NCBI RefSeq assembly: GCF_009857595.1
Contig: NZ_WWCU01000017.1
Span: forward strand, 62,001-126,000
Direction of reading: 5' to 3'
Origin: Pseudoduganella aquatica
GTDB lineage: Bacteria; Pseudomonadota; Gammaproteobacteria; Burkholderiales; Burkholderiaceae_D
DNA length: 64,000 bases
Part shown: positions 52,942 through 61,590 of the stretch, piece by piece
How positions within the stretch are numbered: position 1 is the stretch's first letter
Layout of the letters: the number at the start of each line of letters is the position of its first letter
Translations under genes and position numbers: made by a program
The notes under the pieces: generated by a model
The model's input: only the letters and a program-made list of their open reading frames with translations
Databases searched by the model: none
Told to the model about the DNA's origin: nothing

Positions 52942-55475
52942 AGCATCACCCCATAGTCATGAAGATCCAGTCCCCGGCTTGCCAGCCACTCGTGAACCCA
53001 CCGTTCGCCGTGCTTGGCCTCCAGCGTCTTGATGGATGCGACGGATTCCTTGTCGGTTGCGCCGATAAAAGCGAGAGCCAGCGGGCCGAGGGCCAGCTCG
53101 TACAGACGGCGCCCTTGTTCGGATACGAAGTAGTACTGCTGCTTAGGAATTGCCGAGGCAAGGATGTCGATCTGGCGATTGTTCAGCCCCATGCGGCGGT
53201 ACAACGCCGCCGTGTCTTCATCGCGCGCGTAGATGTTCGGCAGGAAGATCTTGGTGGCCGTCGACTCGACGATCACATCCAGAATGCCGGAGTTCGCCGC
53301 GTCCGATATGTTCTGGGTCGCAAGCAGCACTAGGCAATTCGCCTTGGCGAGTGTCTTCAGCCATTCGCGTATCTTCGCTCTGAAAGCGGGATGCCCGAGC
53401 ATCAGCCACGCCTCGTCCAGAATGATCGCTGCTGGTTGACCTTTCAGACTCCGCTCAATCCTGCGGAACAGGTAGAGTAGGACAGGTAGCGCGCACTTCT
53501 CGCCCCGGCCCATCAGCTCCTCGATCTCGAATACCGTGAAGTCGCTTAGTGACAAGCCATCGTCCGCTGCGTCGAGCAGGCTGCCCATGCTGCCATCCAC
53601 CGTGTACTGACGGATGGCTTCTCGGATGGTTTCGTCCTGAATCGTCAGCGAGAATTCTGACAGGGTCCGCGCACCGCTGGCGTGCATGTTCATGATGGCA
53701 TCGCCGATCTCGTTGCGCTGGGCTGGCGTCGTTTCCACGTTGTTCAGCGCGAGCAGGGTGTCAATCCATTCCATCGCCCAAGCTCGGTCTGCCTTGGATG
53801 CCAGAAATTGAAGTGGACAGAACGAAAGTTGGTCGTCGTCGCCAGCGATGGTGAAGTGCCGCGCACCGATGGCCTTTGTCAGCGGGTAGATCGACATGCC
53901 CTTATCGAAGGCATAAACCATCATGCCCGGATAGCGGCGTAGCTGTGCTGCGATAAGGCCCAGGTGAGTGGACTTGCCGCTGCGGGTTGGACCAAACATC
54001 AGCGCATGGCCAAGATCACGCACGTGTAGGTTGAACCTGAATGGCGTGGCGCCCTGGGTCACGCATTGCATGAGGGCCGGAGAATTGGGCGGGTACAGGG
54101 GGCAGGGCGCCCGATCCAGACCTGTCCAGATCGAGCTCGTAGGAAGTAAGTCGGCCAGGTTCAATGAATTCAGCAGCGGCCGACGAACGTTCTCGACGCC
54201 GTGGCCTGGCAGGCTGCCGACGTAGGCGTCCATGGTGTTGATGGTTTCAACGCGCGCAGCAAAGCCCAACCTGTTAATCGTCTTCTCGATCTGGCGTGCG
54301 GCGATGGCGATCCGCTCCCGGTCTTCATCCATCAACACGACAACGCTGGTGTAATAGCCTTCCACCACCTGACCGCTGTTGACTTCCGCTATAGCAGATT
54401 CGGCGTCGGCCACCATGGCTACGGCATCCTGATCAATAGGGCCGGTATGCGTGTTGAAAACCTGATCGAAGAAGCCCCGGATCTTCTGGCGCCATTTCTT
54501 CCTGAATTTGTCCAGGTGCGCGACCGCCTCGTGCGTATCCAAAAAGATGAAGCGGGACGACCATCGATACTCGCAAGACAATTCCCCCAGCGCCGTGAGC
54601 ATGCCCGGCGTTGACTCAAGTGGGAATCCTTCAATAGCGACGACCTGGATGAATTTTCGACCGATCTTTGGAACGACACCGGACTGCAGCTCTTGGCCAC
54701 CGAGGATGGCGTCAAGGTACATCGGGTTGGTGGGCAGCTGCATGGGGTGGTTCAGTCCCGTAATGCAGAACTGCAGCCACCTCAGGAAGTCATCGTGGGT
54801 CACATTTGATCCGTCTTCATTCGCGACCTTATTGCCGACAAGTCTTTCGAGCTTTATGGCTGACGACAGGCGAGACTTGATGTTCGCGCATTCGCGCTCG
54901 AAGTAGTCGATGAGCGCGTGTGTGCGGGCCCTGTGGTCTGGCGCGCGGGCCTCGTCGTCGAACATCAATTCGACAAAACGACTTTGCGCCAGGAGCGGCG
55001 GGAAGTATGTGACCGTCAGCACGAAGTAGCCTTCGTACATCGTTCCAAGGCGCTCGAAGAGACGGCGGCGCTCCTCGTCGATGGCAGCCGATACGGCGTC
55101 GGGGAATTTGGACAGTCCAGCCTCCGCGTATCCGGGCGCCGGCCGGCGCACGGCGTCAACGTGGATCATCCAGCCACTGCCAAGGTTCGACAGCGCCTGG
55201 TTGATACGCAGCGACGTCATCTCCCGGTACTGGTCGGTGCTGCTCGCATTGTCCTCGCCCTTGTACGCCCACGCTGCCATTAGAGAGCCGTTCTTGCCTA
55301 CGATGACGCCATCCGCGACCATGGCCGCGTACACGAGTAGGTCCGTCAGCGCAGGGCCCGTGGCGCGATGCTTCTTGAGCTGGGCGTCCGTGTTGACTGC
55401 CTGGATGCGACCATACAGGATTGCTAGCATCGCGCTTCCGAGAGCGGACATGCCGATTGCGATTCCTTCAATCAT
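52938..55475 (-). CDS. trbE: TrbE, VirB4-like T4SS ATPase
   Basis: An 845-residue ATPase. A short N-terminal membrane segment precedes the CagE/TrbE/VirB4 domain; Walker A is GPTRSGKSTHLGLIAAQL near 495 and Walker B IILDEAWLMLGHP near 680. It powers pilus assembly and transfer. It overlaps trbD and trbF by ATGA junctions. Confidence 0.96.
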   Translation of the reverse strand: MIEGIAIGMSALGSAMLAILYGRIQAVNTDAQLKKHRATGPALTDLLVYAAMVADGVIVGKNGSLMAAWAYKGEDNASSTDQYREMTSLRINQALSNLGSGWMIHVDAVRRPAPGYAEAGLSKFPDAVSAAIDEERRRLFERLGTMYEGYFVLTVTYFPPLLAQSRFVELMFDDEARAPDHRARTHALIDYFERECANIKSRLSSAIKLERLVGNKVANEDGSNVTHDDFLRWLQFCITGLNHPMQLPTNPMYLDAILGGQELQSGVVPKIGRKFIQVVAIEGFPLESTPGMLTALGELSCEYRWSSRFIFLDTHEAVAHLDKFRKKWRQKIRGFFDQVFNTHTGPIDQDAVAMVADAESAIAEVNSGQVVEGYYTSVVVLMDEDRERIAIAARQIEKTINRLGFAARVETINTMDAYVGSLPGHGVENVRRPLLNSLNLADLLPTSSIWTGLDRAPCPLYPPNSPALMQCVTQGATPFRFNLHVRDLGHALMFGPTRSGKSTHLGLIAAQLRRYPGMMVYAFDKGMSIYPLTKAIGARHFTIAGDDDQLSFCPLQFLASKADRAWAMEWIDTLLALNNVETTPAQRNEIGDAIMNMHASGARTLSEFSLTIQDETIREAIRQYTVDGSMGSLLDAADDGLSLSDFTVFEIEELMGRGEKCALPVLLYLFRRIERSLKGQPAAIILDEAWLMLGHPAFRAKIREWLKTLAKANCLVLLATQNISDAANSGILDVIVESTATKIFLPNIYARDEDTAALYRRMGLNNRQIDILASAIPKQQYYFVSEQGRRLYELALGPLALAFIGATDKESVASIKTLEAKHGERWVHEWLASRGLDLHDYGVML

Positions 55476-55783
55476 TTGTATTGCCTCCCCTGGCTGCTGG
55501 AGTTGGCGCGGAACGGCGTGCTGCGCGGCGCATAGAACCGTTTGTACCGACGGTGCCGCAGGTACACCTGCCGCATCTTCGGATCGTGCTTAGCCATCAG
55601 GCGGCACGCATACAGGGCACTGAACCAAAGTGCGAGGCCGAAGGCCGTGGCCCGCAGTTCCTGCGCGCTGAAGATCAGCGCGAAGGCCAGCAGGCCGGCA
55701 AACATCACCAGCTCACGGTCGCCGCCCATGAACAGGTTGGTGCGGTTGCCAGCCCGCCGAATCGGAATTTTGCGTAGGGCCAT
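55472..55783 (-). CDS. trbD: TrbD, VirB3-like inner-membrane protein
   Basis: A 103-residue protein with two close membrane helices (about residues 27-60) after a short IPIRRAGNRTNLFMGGDREL start, matching TrbD/VirB3. It works with TrbE. The ATG is 2 bases after trbC. Confidence 0.93.
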   Translation of the reverse strand: MALRKIPIRRAGNRTNLFMGGDRELVMFAGLLAFALIFSAQELRATAFGLALWFSALYACRLMAKHDPKMRQVYLRHRRYKRFYAPRSTPFRANSSSQGRQYK

Positions 55784-55785
55784 GG

Positions 55786-56214
55786 CTATGCATTCCGATA
55801 GCCCGCCGCGATCATTTCCGAGGCTGTGCTGCTCGGCGTATGATCGTCCAACATGGCGACGACGGCGCCACGTGCGAAGAAGGTGCTCATGACGTTCTGT
55901 GCGCCGACTATCAGCGCCATCACCAGTACCAGGAAGATCAGCGTGCGGAAGAATCCATTCAGATCACCGCCGAAGATCAGGACACCACCTGCGATGACAA
56001 TTCCAGTGATCGACAGCGAAAATGCCACCGGACCTGTAACGGAATTCCGCAGATTCTCCAGCCAGGATTCGTAGGGTAAGGAGCCGCCGGTGCCGACGCT
56101 GGCCGATGCGCTCATCGGCGCCAGCAGAACCAGCGCAATGGCGAATAGCAGTATGGCGAATGCCAGCGTGCCTTGTTGACGTGCTGGAATCGCACGAAAG
56201 GATGGATGGTTCAT
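55786..56214 (-). CDS. trbC: TrbC, pilin precursor (VirB2-like)
   Basis: A 142-residue prepilin with a signal sequence ending PMSASAS, two membrane helices in the mature part (about residues 63-80 and 88-107) and a C-terminal tail that should be removed ([11 protein letters not shown]). TraF should process and cyclise it, as in RK2. The ATG at 56214 has GAGGAG nine bases upstream. Confidence 0.93.
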   Translation of the reverse strand: MNHPSFRAIPARQQGTLAFAILLFAIALVLLAPMSASASVGTGGSLPYESWLENLRNSVTGPVAFSLSITGIVIAGGVLIFGGDLNGFFRTLIFLVLVMALIVGAQNVMSTFFARGAVVAMLDDHTPSSTASEMIAAGYRNA

Positions 56215-56226
56215 GATCGGCACTCC

Positions 56227-57186
56227 TCAAAGGTTTTTGGTTAAGTACTGGCCGTCCCGGTAACCCGAAACGGCGAGGACTTCCTGTACGGCCCGGCCTT
56301 CAGGAGTCCGGGCTATATGGACGACAAGGTGGACCACTTCACCAATCAGCGACTCAATGTCGGTTGGCGCGGATTCGTTGCGGGTGATAAGCGACTTCAG
56401 GCGGATTAGCCCGGCGGCAGGGTTGTTCGCGTGCAGAGTGGCGGCGCCGCCCTCGTGGCCCGTGTTCCATGCGTCGAGTAGATCGAGCGCCTCTGGCCCA
56501 CGCACTTCGCCGACAAAGATCCGGTCGGGCCGCATGCGCAGGGTGGTGCGGAGTAGGGCTGTCATCGAGATGTCGGACGTCGTGTGGTACTGCACGTAGT
56601 TCTCGGCGATGCACTGGATCTCGCCCGTGTCCTCGATGATGAAGATCCGCTCCGAAGAATCATGCGCCACCATCTCATTGATGATCGCATTGACCAGCGT
56701 GGTCTTGCCGGAGCCGGTGCCGCCCACGACAAGGATGTTGCGGTGATTTGCTACGGCTTGCCGGATAGCGGTGCAGTGTTCGGCCGACATGATGCCGGCC
56801 TTCACGTAGTGGTCCAACGTGAAGATCGCGACGGCCTTCTTGCGGATCGCGAAGGTTGGGGAAGAAACGATTGGAGGAAGCTGTCCCGCGAATCGGGAGC
56901 CATCCAGCGGCAGTTCGCCTTCCAAGGTTGGCTTGCCGCGCGTGACTTCTTTTCCGTGGTAGCCGGCGACCGTCTTGATAATGGCCTCTGCCTGGGCGGC
57001 GCGAAGCGTGCCGATGCACTTCATGGGTTCGCCCAACCGCTCCTGCCACAGGCGGCCGTCGGCGTTGAGCATGATTTCGACCGTTCGCGGATCGTGCAGG
57101 GCAGCCAGGAGCTGCGGCCCCATGTCGCGTTCGAGCTTCTTTTTAGCCCGATCCTTCAGCGTCGAGAAATCTTCAGCCTCAGCCAT
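56227..57186 (-). CDS. trbB: TrbB, VirB11-like T4SS ATPase
   Basis: A 319-residue hexameric ATPase of the VirB11/TadA type. Walker A is [14 protein letters not shown] at 155-168, with [12 protein letters not shown] (Asp box) and [29 protein letters not shown] after it. It drives pilus assembly and the transfer channel. The ATG at 57186 was chosen as the start of the family domain. It is the first gene of the trbB-trbN run. Confidence 0.96.
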   Translation of the reverse strand: MAEAEDFSTLKDRAKKKLERDMGPQLLAALHDPRTVEIMLNADGRLWQERLGEPMKCIGTLRAAQAEAIIKTVAGYHGKEVTRGKPTLEGELPLDGSRFAGQLPPIVSSPTFAIRKKAVAIFTLDHYVKAGIMSAEHCTAIRQAVANHRNILVVGGTGSGKTTLVNAIINEMVAHDSSERIFIIEDTGEIQCIAENYVQYHTTSDISMTALLRTTLRMRPDRIFVGEVRGPEALDLLDAWNTGHEGGAATLHANNPAAGLIRLKSLITRNESAPTDIESLIGEVVHLVVHIARTPEGRAVQEVLAVSGYRDGQYLTKNL

Positions 57187-57255
57187 GATCGATATACCCC
57201 TGTTGTGCGATGCCTTGCCACACAATCAAAGGCTATACCGAAAAAATTTGAACGG

Positions 57256-57271
57256 TTTGATTTAAAACAAA
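57256..57271. promoter_or_regulatory. Palindrome in the trbA-trbB spacer, candidate TrbA operator
   Basis: TTTGATTTAAAACAAA is a 16-base near-palindrome with one mismatched pair, 70 bases upstream of trbB and near a TATAGC-like -10 on the minus strand. GGTTCCAACC nearby (57281-57290) is a second inverted repeat. In IncP plasmids TrbA represses the trbB promoter, so either could be its site. Confidence 0.45.
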
Positions 57272-57318
57272 CGTTATGCTGGTTCCAACCTGGTAACTAG
57301 GCGGTGGGGAATGGGGGG

Positions 57319-57690
57319 CTATCTCTTTTGTGACGTGGCAACCAGGGCCCGGTTTGCGCTGTCCCATTGCTCGACAGTAAAGGCCTGGAATTCTGTAAGA
57401 ATTGCCGACACTCTGACGTAGCCATCGGGAAGCGATGGGGCGATGGGACGTGGTGACAGGGTCGCCAGTGCTTCTTGATCCAAGTCAGTGTTTTCGAGCA
57501 ACGCCGGCAAAGGCTCGCCCAGTGCCTGCGCGATGGACTCCATGATCTTCAAGGACGGGTTGGCCTTGCCGTTGGTAAGGTCGGAAAGAAACGATATGGA
57601 TATACCGGACCGGTCAGCCAGCTCATATTTTGTGATCCCACGCTCGTCGAGAAGTCGAAGGACGTTGGTTAGAAAAATAAGGCTGTACAC
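57319..57690 (-). CDS. trbA: TrbA-like HTH repressor
   Basis: A 123-residue protein with an N-terminal XRE-type helix-turn-helix (TKYELADRSGISISFLSDLTNGKANPSLKIMESIAQAL) and a C-terminal region like TrbA of RK2 (SLPDGYVRVSAILTEFQAFTVEQW). TrbA represses trb and tra promoters to keep transfer low. A GTG at 57690 is the start. A KorB operator lies 18 bases upstream. Confidence 0.88.
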   Translation of the reverse strand: MYSLIFLTNVLRLLDERGITKYELADRSGISISFLSDLTNGKANPSLKIMESIAQALGEPLPALLENTDLDQEALATLSPRPIAPSLPDGYVRVSAILTEFQAFTVEQWDSANRALVATSQKR

Positions 57691-57707
57691 TTGAAGAGTT
57701 CCGATCC

Positions 57708-57720
57708 TTTAGCGGCTAAA
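57708..57720. promoter_or_regulatory. KorB operator (OB-type), copy 3
   Basis: TTTAGCGGCTAAA exactly matches the IncP KorB operator and lies just upstream of trbA. With the two other copies it marks all three main promoter areas of the transfer and control genes. Confidence 0.85.
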
Positions 57721-58030
57721 GTCTCATAGGGCGTTGAGTTGAGATTACCATAAGAACGTCGACCATTCCCGGTCTTCTGAAGATTCTACTGCCGATGCGC
57801 ACCGCGGAGTGCTGTCGTCAAGTTGCCCCCCGCTCCCGGTGCGCAGGACGCTGTCGTTGAGCGCGCGGCTCAGTGGAATCACTTCAGGGAGCCTCGATTT
57901 ACTGGAAAACCGGCTTGAGGTTGGACGGAAATAGCCGCGATGGCGGCGATGGCGCGACTCGACGCCCCGTTTCACCAGTCATCTCGTCATCGGAATCGCC
58001 AGTTTTGGCATTCCGGACGGACCACTGGCG
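57721..58030. other. Spacer between trbA and the IS-rich region, no clear gene
   Basis: This 310-base stretch has one 76-codon minus-strand frame (57745-57975), rich in Arg/Ser, without a good ribosome site or known match, so I do not call it a gene. It marks the change from IncP backbone to insertion-sequence debris. Confidence 0.5.
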
Positions 58031-58558
58031 TCAAAACGCCTCGACCTTGGCCTCCTTGAGGTAGGAAAGGCGGCGCAAATTGTAGGCTGCGACCTTCCAG
58101 TTCAGGTGCAGCGTAGCGCGCGCCAAGCCTATCGAGCGCTACACCTTACCGCCCAGCTGGGCCAAGCCGGCAAAGACATGCTCGACGCGGGCGCGCGGCT
58201 TGGCGAGGCGGCGGTTGCGCCGCTCTTGCGCCTCCGACAGCGGCTTCTCCTTGCTGCCTTTGCGCTGGATATGCATGCCCCAGCCTTCGGCCTTCAGCCG
58301 CGCCTCGCGCTTGCCATTGACGTAGCCCTTGTCGGTGTAGACGTTGCGGCTGATATTGCAGGGGGCGAGCACGTCGAGATGCAGCGTGTCGTGCTCGCCC
58401 GCAGTGCAGACTTTGATTTTGCGGATCAACTTGTAGCGCTTGTCGGCACTGGCCGAGAGCTCGCCGTCACGGATTTGATGACAAGCTTCCGCCGGCAGAG
58501 GTCGAACGAAGGTATTTTGAACGGCTCGCGGGGGCCTAACAGACTCGTGGAGATTCAT
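58031..58558 (-). pseudogene. IS5-family-like transposase remnant
   Basis: The minus strand encodes the C-terminal half of an IS5/DDE_Tnp_1-type transposase: VYTDKGYVNGKREARL (catalytic D region), RRNRRLAKPRARVEHVFAGLAQLGG, then RSIGLARATLHLNWKVAAYNLRRL to a stop at 58031. A TAG at 58139-58141 interrupts the frame right after the GGKV residues, and the N-terminal half is replaced by unrelated codons. It is not functional. Confidence 0.75.
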
Positions 58559-58654
58559 TTTTTAATTAGGCAATTATTAGATGCGTGCCTGCCAATCCAT
58601 CAGCGAGCCTTTGCACCGGGGGCAGTCCAATAGTGACAATTGGCTAGATTTGCG
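58559..58654. other. Short AT-richer spacer before IS66, no gene
   Basis: This 96-base stretch joins the IS5-like remnant to the first IS66 end. It holds TCCAATAGTGACAATTG at 58626-58642, also present at 15916-15932. No gene or clear site is visible. Confidence 0.5.
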
Positions 58655-58689
58655 GTAAGTGTCAGCGGAACCCGTGTCCGCCGCGCTGC

Positions 58690-59178
58690 TTACAAATCGA
58701 TGATCTTACGCAGCAGCCCCGGCGAGACGCGCCATTGTTCGCCGTCACATAATAGCGAGCATGACTTCGCGTTGATGCGGGTGACGGTGCCGATGCGTTC
58801 GCGCAGATGCTTGTCGGTGAAGCTGACCGTGTCGCCGAGTTTGAACGCGGTCGTATCAAGGGGGCGTTGCGGCATGGGAGGTGCCTGCTCGGCTCGCTGT
58901 GCCGGATCGGCGACGATGGCTGCGTAGGGCAGCTTCCATTGCGAATGCGTGGCGGTGTCCTGAACGGTGGCGCTGGTCGCTTGTAGTTGCAGCACGCGGC
59001 CTGGCGCGAGGGTGCCCCGGCGGTGGTCGAAATACATCACCTGCGCGCCCAGGTGCAGATGGCGGCGCACGTCGAGGATGCGACGCGGGTCGGCGAGCAT
59101 TTGGTTGAGTGCCAGGCTCAATTCATACAAGTCGAGGCTGGGGGCGTTACGCAGAGCGTCAAGAAGGCGGGAGTCCAT
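58690..59178 (-). CDS. IS66-associated accessory protein, unknown
   Basis: A 162-residue protein with a KOW/SH3-like beta pattern (AQVMYFDHRRGTLAPGRVLQLQATSATVQD and FKLGDTVSFTDKHLRERIGTVTRINAKSCSLLCDGEQWRVSPGLLRKI). It lies just inside the left end of the IS66 element, after tnpC and in the same direction, as is common for passenger genes of some IS66 members. The function is unknown. Confidence 0.6.
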   Translation of the reverse strand: MDSRLLDALRNAPSLDLYELSLALNQMLADPRRILDVRRHLHLGAQVMYFDHRRGTLAPGRVLQLQATSATVQDTATHSQWKLPYAAIVADPAQRAEQAPPMPQRPLDTTAFKLGDTVSFTDKHLRERIGTVTRINAKSCSLLCDGEQWRVSPGLLRKIIDL

Positions 59179-59195
59179 GCCGTAATTTTAACGTG

Positions 59196-60740
59196 TCACG
59201 CCCATTGGTAGGCCGGCAGCGGCAGCAACTCGGCGACCCGGTTGATCGGCTGCGATGGCAGCCGGACCAGCACGTCCTTGAGCCACAGGTAGGGATTCAT
59301 TCCGTTCAGCTTGGCCGTGCCGATCAACGAGTACATCGTCGCCGCCGCGTGGCCGCCACGCGCCGAACCAGCGAACAGGTAATTCGAGCGCCCCACGGCG
59401 ATCGGCCGGATCGCTTGCTCGATCACGTTGTTATCGGGTACCAGCACACCGCTTTCGGTATAGCGCACCAGCGCCTCCCAGTTGCGCAAGGCGTAGCCGA
59501 ATGCCTGGGACAGTGGCGCCTGCGGCACCAGTTGCGGCACATGTCCGTCAAGCCAGCGGCGGAACTCGGCCAGCAGCGGGACGCTGTGTTCCTGGCGCTG
59601 TCGCAACTTCTGGTCCGGCGTCAGGCCGCCGATGGTCCTCTCGATGGCGTATAAGCGTGCGATCCAGGCCAGCGCCGCGCTGGCCAATCCGGGTGTTTTC
59701 TGCACCTTGGCGATCTCGAAAAACTTGCGACGGCAATGGGCCCAACAACCGACCTCTATCACGCGCCCGCCACGATACAGCGCCGAATAGCCGCTGTAGG
59801 CGTCGGCCTGCAAATAGCCCTGGTAGCCGGCCAGGAAAGTCGCCGGATGAATCGCCTCGCGCGACTCGGTGAATTCAAACAGGAGCGCCGGCGGATGATC
59901 GACCCACAAGCCGTTTTCTTCGCGCTGACCAGCGCCAAGGTAACCCCACAGGCGCGCCGTCTTGGTGCTGCCACGGCCAGCCTCCTGCAGCGGCATTGTA
60001 GTGTCGTCGGAGTGCACGCGCGACGCGGCCAGGATATGTGCCTTAAGGGCCGGCCGCAGCACCGCCAACAGTTCGGCCGCAGCCAGCTTCCATTCGCACA
60101 AGGTGGCGCGTGGCAGGTGCACACCATGGCGCTTGAAGATCGTCTCCTGGCGGTTCAGTGGCAGATGGTCGGCGAAGGTGCTCACCAACACCTGCGCCAG
60201 CAGACCGGCGCTGGCATTGGACTTCGGCAGTGGCGACGGCTGCGCCGCCGCTGTGCGCACGGTCGATTCACCATCCTTCTTGCACGCGTACTTGATGCGC
60301 ACGTGCTCGATCACCGTCAGCTTTGCCGGCGTGTAGTCCAGGGTTTCGGAGACCTCCTCGCCGATCTTCTCGATCCTGTCGAAGCATGCCTTCTCGGCGT
60401 CGCTCAGGTCATACTCGACGCGCTCGCGCGGTAAGTCCTTGGGCAGCGCCGGGCGCCCCCGCCGCACGTGACCGGCGACCGGCGTGGCCGGCAAGGCCGG
60501 CGGTACCGGAATGGTGACGGTCTCGGCGAACAGATCGCCCTGGCCGGGAAGCTGCTCCGAGCTGGCGCCGAAGCGCGCACGGACGAACTGGGCCAACTGG
60601 TGCTTGAGCAATTCGACTTGCGTCCACAGATCGTGCGCGATCCGATTCTGTTCGAGGGCGATGCGGCGCATCGCGTCGAGGTCGGGTGGGAGGTCGGAGG
60701 GATCGATGAGCGCCAGCATGCAGGTCAAACGCATGAGCAC
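59196..60740 (-). CDS. tnpC: IS66 TnpC transposase
   Basis: A 514-residue IS66 transposase: zinc-finger and helical N-terminal part, then the DDE core with SRVHSDDTTMPLQ, the YLQADAYSGYSALY box and the C-terminal VLVPDNNVIEQAIRPIAVGRSNYLFAGSARG (glutamate). The start might be at the ATG at 60719 or 60734 instead of the GTG at 60740. It appears intact. Confidence 0.92.
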   Translation of the reverse strand: MLMRLTCMLALIDPSDLPPDLDAMRRIALEQNRIAHDLWTQVELLKHQLAQFVRARFGASSEQLPGQGDLFAETVTIPVPPALPATPVAGHVRRGRPALPKDLPRERVEYDLSDAEKACFDRIEKIGEEVSETLDYTPAKLTVIEHVRIKYACKKDGESTVRTAAAQPSPLPKSNASAGLLAQVLVSTFADHLPLNRQETIFKRHGVHLPRATLCEWKLAAAELLAVLRPALKAHILAASRVHSDDTTMPLQEAGRGSTKTARLWGYLGAGQREENGLWVDHPPALLFEFTESREAIHPATFLAGYQGYLQADAYSGYSALYRGGRVIEVGCWAHCRRKFFEIAKVQKTPGLASAALAWIARLYAIERTIGGLTPDQKLRQRQEHSVPLLAEFRRWLDGHVPQLVPQAPLSQAFGYALRNWEALVRYTESGVLVPDNNVIEQAIRPIAVGRSNYLFAGSARGGHAAATMYSLIGTAKLNGMNPYLWLKDVLVRLPSQPINRVAELLPLPAYQWA

Positions 60741-60779
60741 GCCGGCGCGTTTACAGCGGATGAAAAATTTATCGCAGCA

Positions 60780-61127
60780 TCACGCGACGCGCTGTGCCGT
60801 GACGGGCGGATGTGGTTGCAGCGGCGGGATGTCGATGCCTTCGAGCCAGGCGTGCAGCTCGGCGACCGACAGGCCGCGCTGGGTAAGCGACTCCGGCGCC
60901 GGGAAGCGGCCGCGTTCGAGCCGTTTGTACCAAAGCGCGAAGCCGGTGCGGTCCCAGTACAGGATCTTGACCTTGCGCCGGTCACGCCCGACGAAGACAA
61001 ACAGGTGACCCGACATGGGGTGCTGCGCTAGCAGCGGTTCGACCAGGTAGGACAAGCCATCGACGCCGTTGCGCATATCGACCAGGTCGCGGCATACATA
61101 GGCGCGGCAGGAGCCTGCGATCAGCAT
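60780..61127 (-). CDS. tnpB: IS66 TnpB accessory protein
   Basis: A 115-residue IS66 Orf2: VCRDLVDMRNGVDGLSYLVEPLL, GHLFVFVGRDRRKVKILYWDRTGFALWYKRLERGRF and ELHAWLEGID. It overlaps tnpA by seven bases and is followed by tnpC after 39 bases, the normal IS66 order. It appears intact. Confidence 0.92.
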   Translation of the reverse strand: MLIAGSCRAYVCRDLVDMRNGVDGLSYLVEPLLAQHPMSGHLFVFVGRDRRKVKILYWDRTGFALWYKRLERGRFPAPESLTQRGLSVAELHAWLEGIDIPPLQPHPPVTAQRVA

Positions 61128-61317
61128 GAGAAGCCACCAAGACGACCAAGCAGTTGCCGCACGACCCGGTCGGCGTGGGCGCCAGTCAGCTCGATGCGCA
61201 TCCCGCCGCTGCTGATGACGACGCTATCGCGTGCCGCTGATTTGGCCGGTGCCGCAACGGCAGGGGGCGTGACCGGCGCGGCGCACTCCATCATTGAATC
61301 CGGCAGCACCGGAATGA
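61121..61317 (-). pseudogene. IS66 tnpA, 5' part lost
   Basis: The C-terminal 65 or so codons of an IS66 TnpA remain (ending GGMRIELTGAHADRVVRQLLGRLGG). The frame is open up to 61317, exactly where the second IS66 terminal sequence begins, so the N-terminal half has been replaced. Confidence 0.75.
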
Positions 61318-61590
61318 GTAAGCGTCCAGCCGTCCCACCTGTTCAGCGGGTTTAGGACTGCGTAGAGTTCGGAAATGGCAGCAGCGTATCGAGCTGGCTG
61401 TTAGGGCACGTCGGGAGACGTTCCAGTACGCCGGCCAGCCAGCGCAACGGATCGAGTCCGTTCAACTTGGCGGTGGCGAACAAGCTTTGGATGGCGGCGG
61501 CGCGGCGGCCGGCCCGCTCCGAACCGGTGAACAGCCAGTTCTTCTTGCCGATGGCAATGGGACGGATGGCGTTCTCGACCGGATTGTTGT
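61318..61590 (-). mobile_element. Second IS66, left end and tnpC 3' fragment
   Basis: GTAAGCGTCCAGCCG at 61318 is an IS66-type end. A tnpC 3' fragment follows at 61352-61590 on the minus strand, reading NNPVENAIRPIAIGKKNWLF onward and ending at a TAA at 61352. The fragment stops at 61590, where a group II intron begins, so this copy is also broken. Confidence 0.75.

Larger units (their letters stand above)
58655..61317 (-). mobile_element. IS66-family element, 5' end truncated by a second IS66
   Basis: The element contains tnpA (partial), tnpB, tnpC and an extra small gene, all on the minus strand. Its left end is GTAAGTGTCAGCGGAACC at 58655. The right side stops inside tnpA where another GTAAGCG end begins at 61318, so the right terminal repeat is missing and the copy cannot move by itself. 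Confidence 0.8.

Noticed and set aside
57745..57975. 76-codon minus-strand frame near trbA
   Set aside because: No ribosome site, no family, Arg/Ser-rich composition. Left as unassigned spacer.
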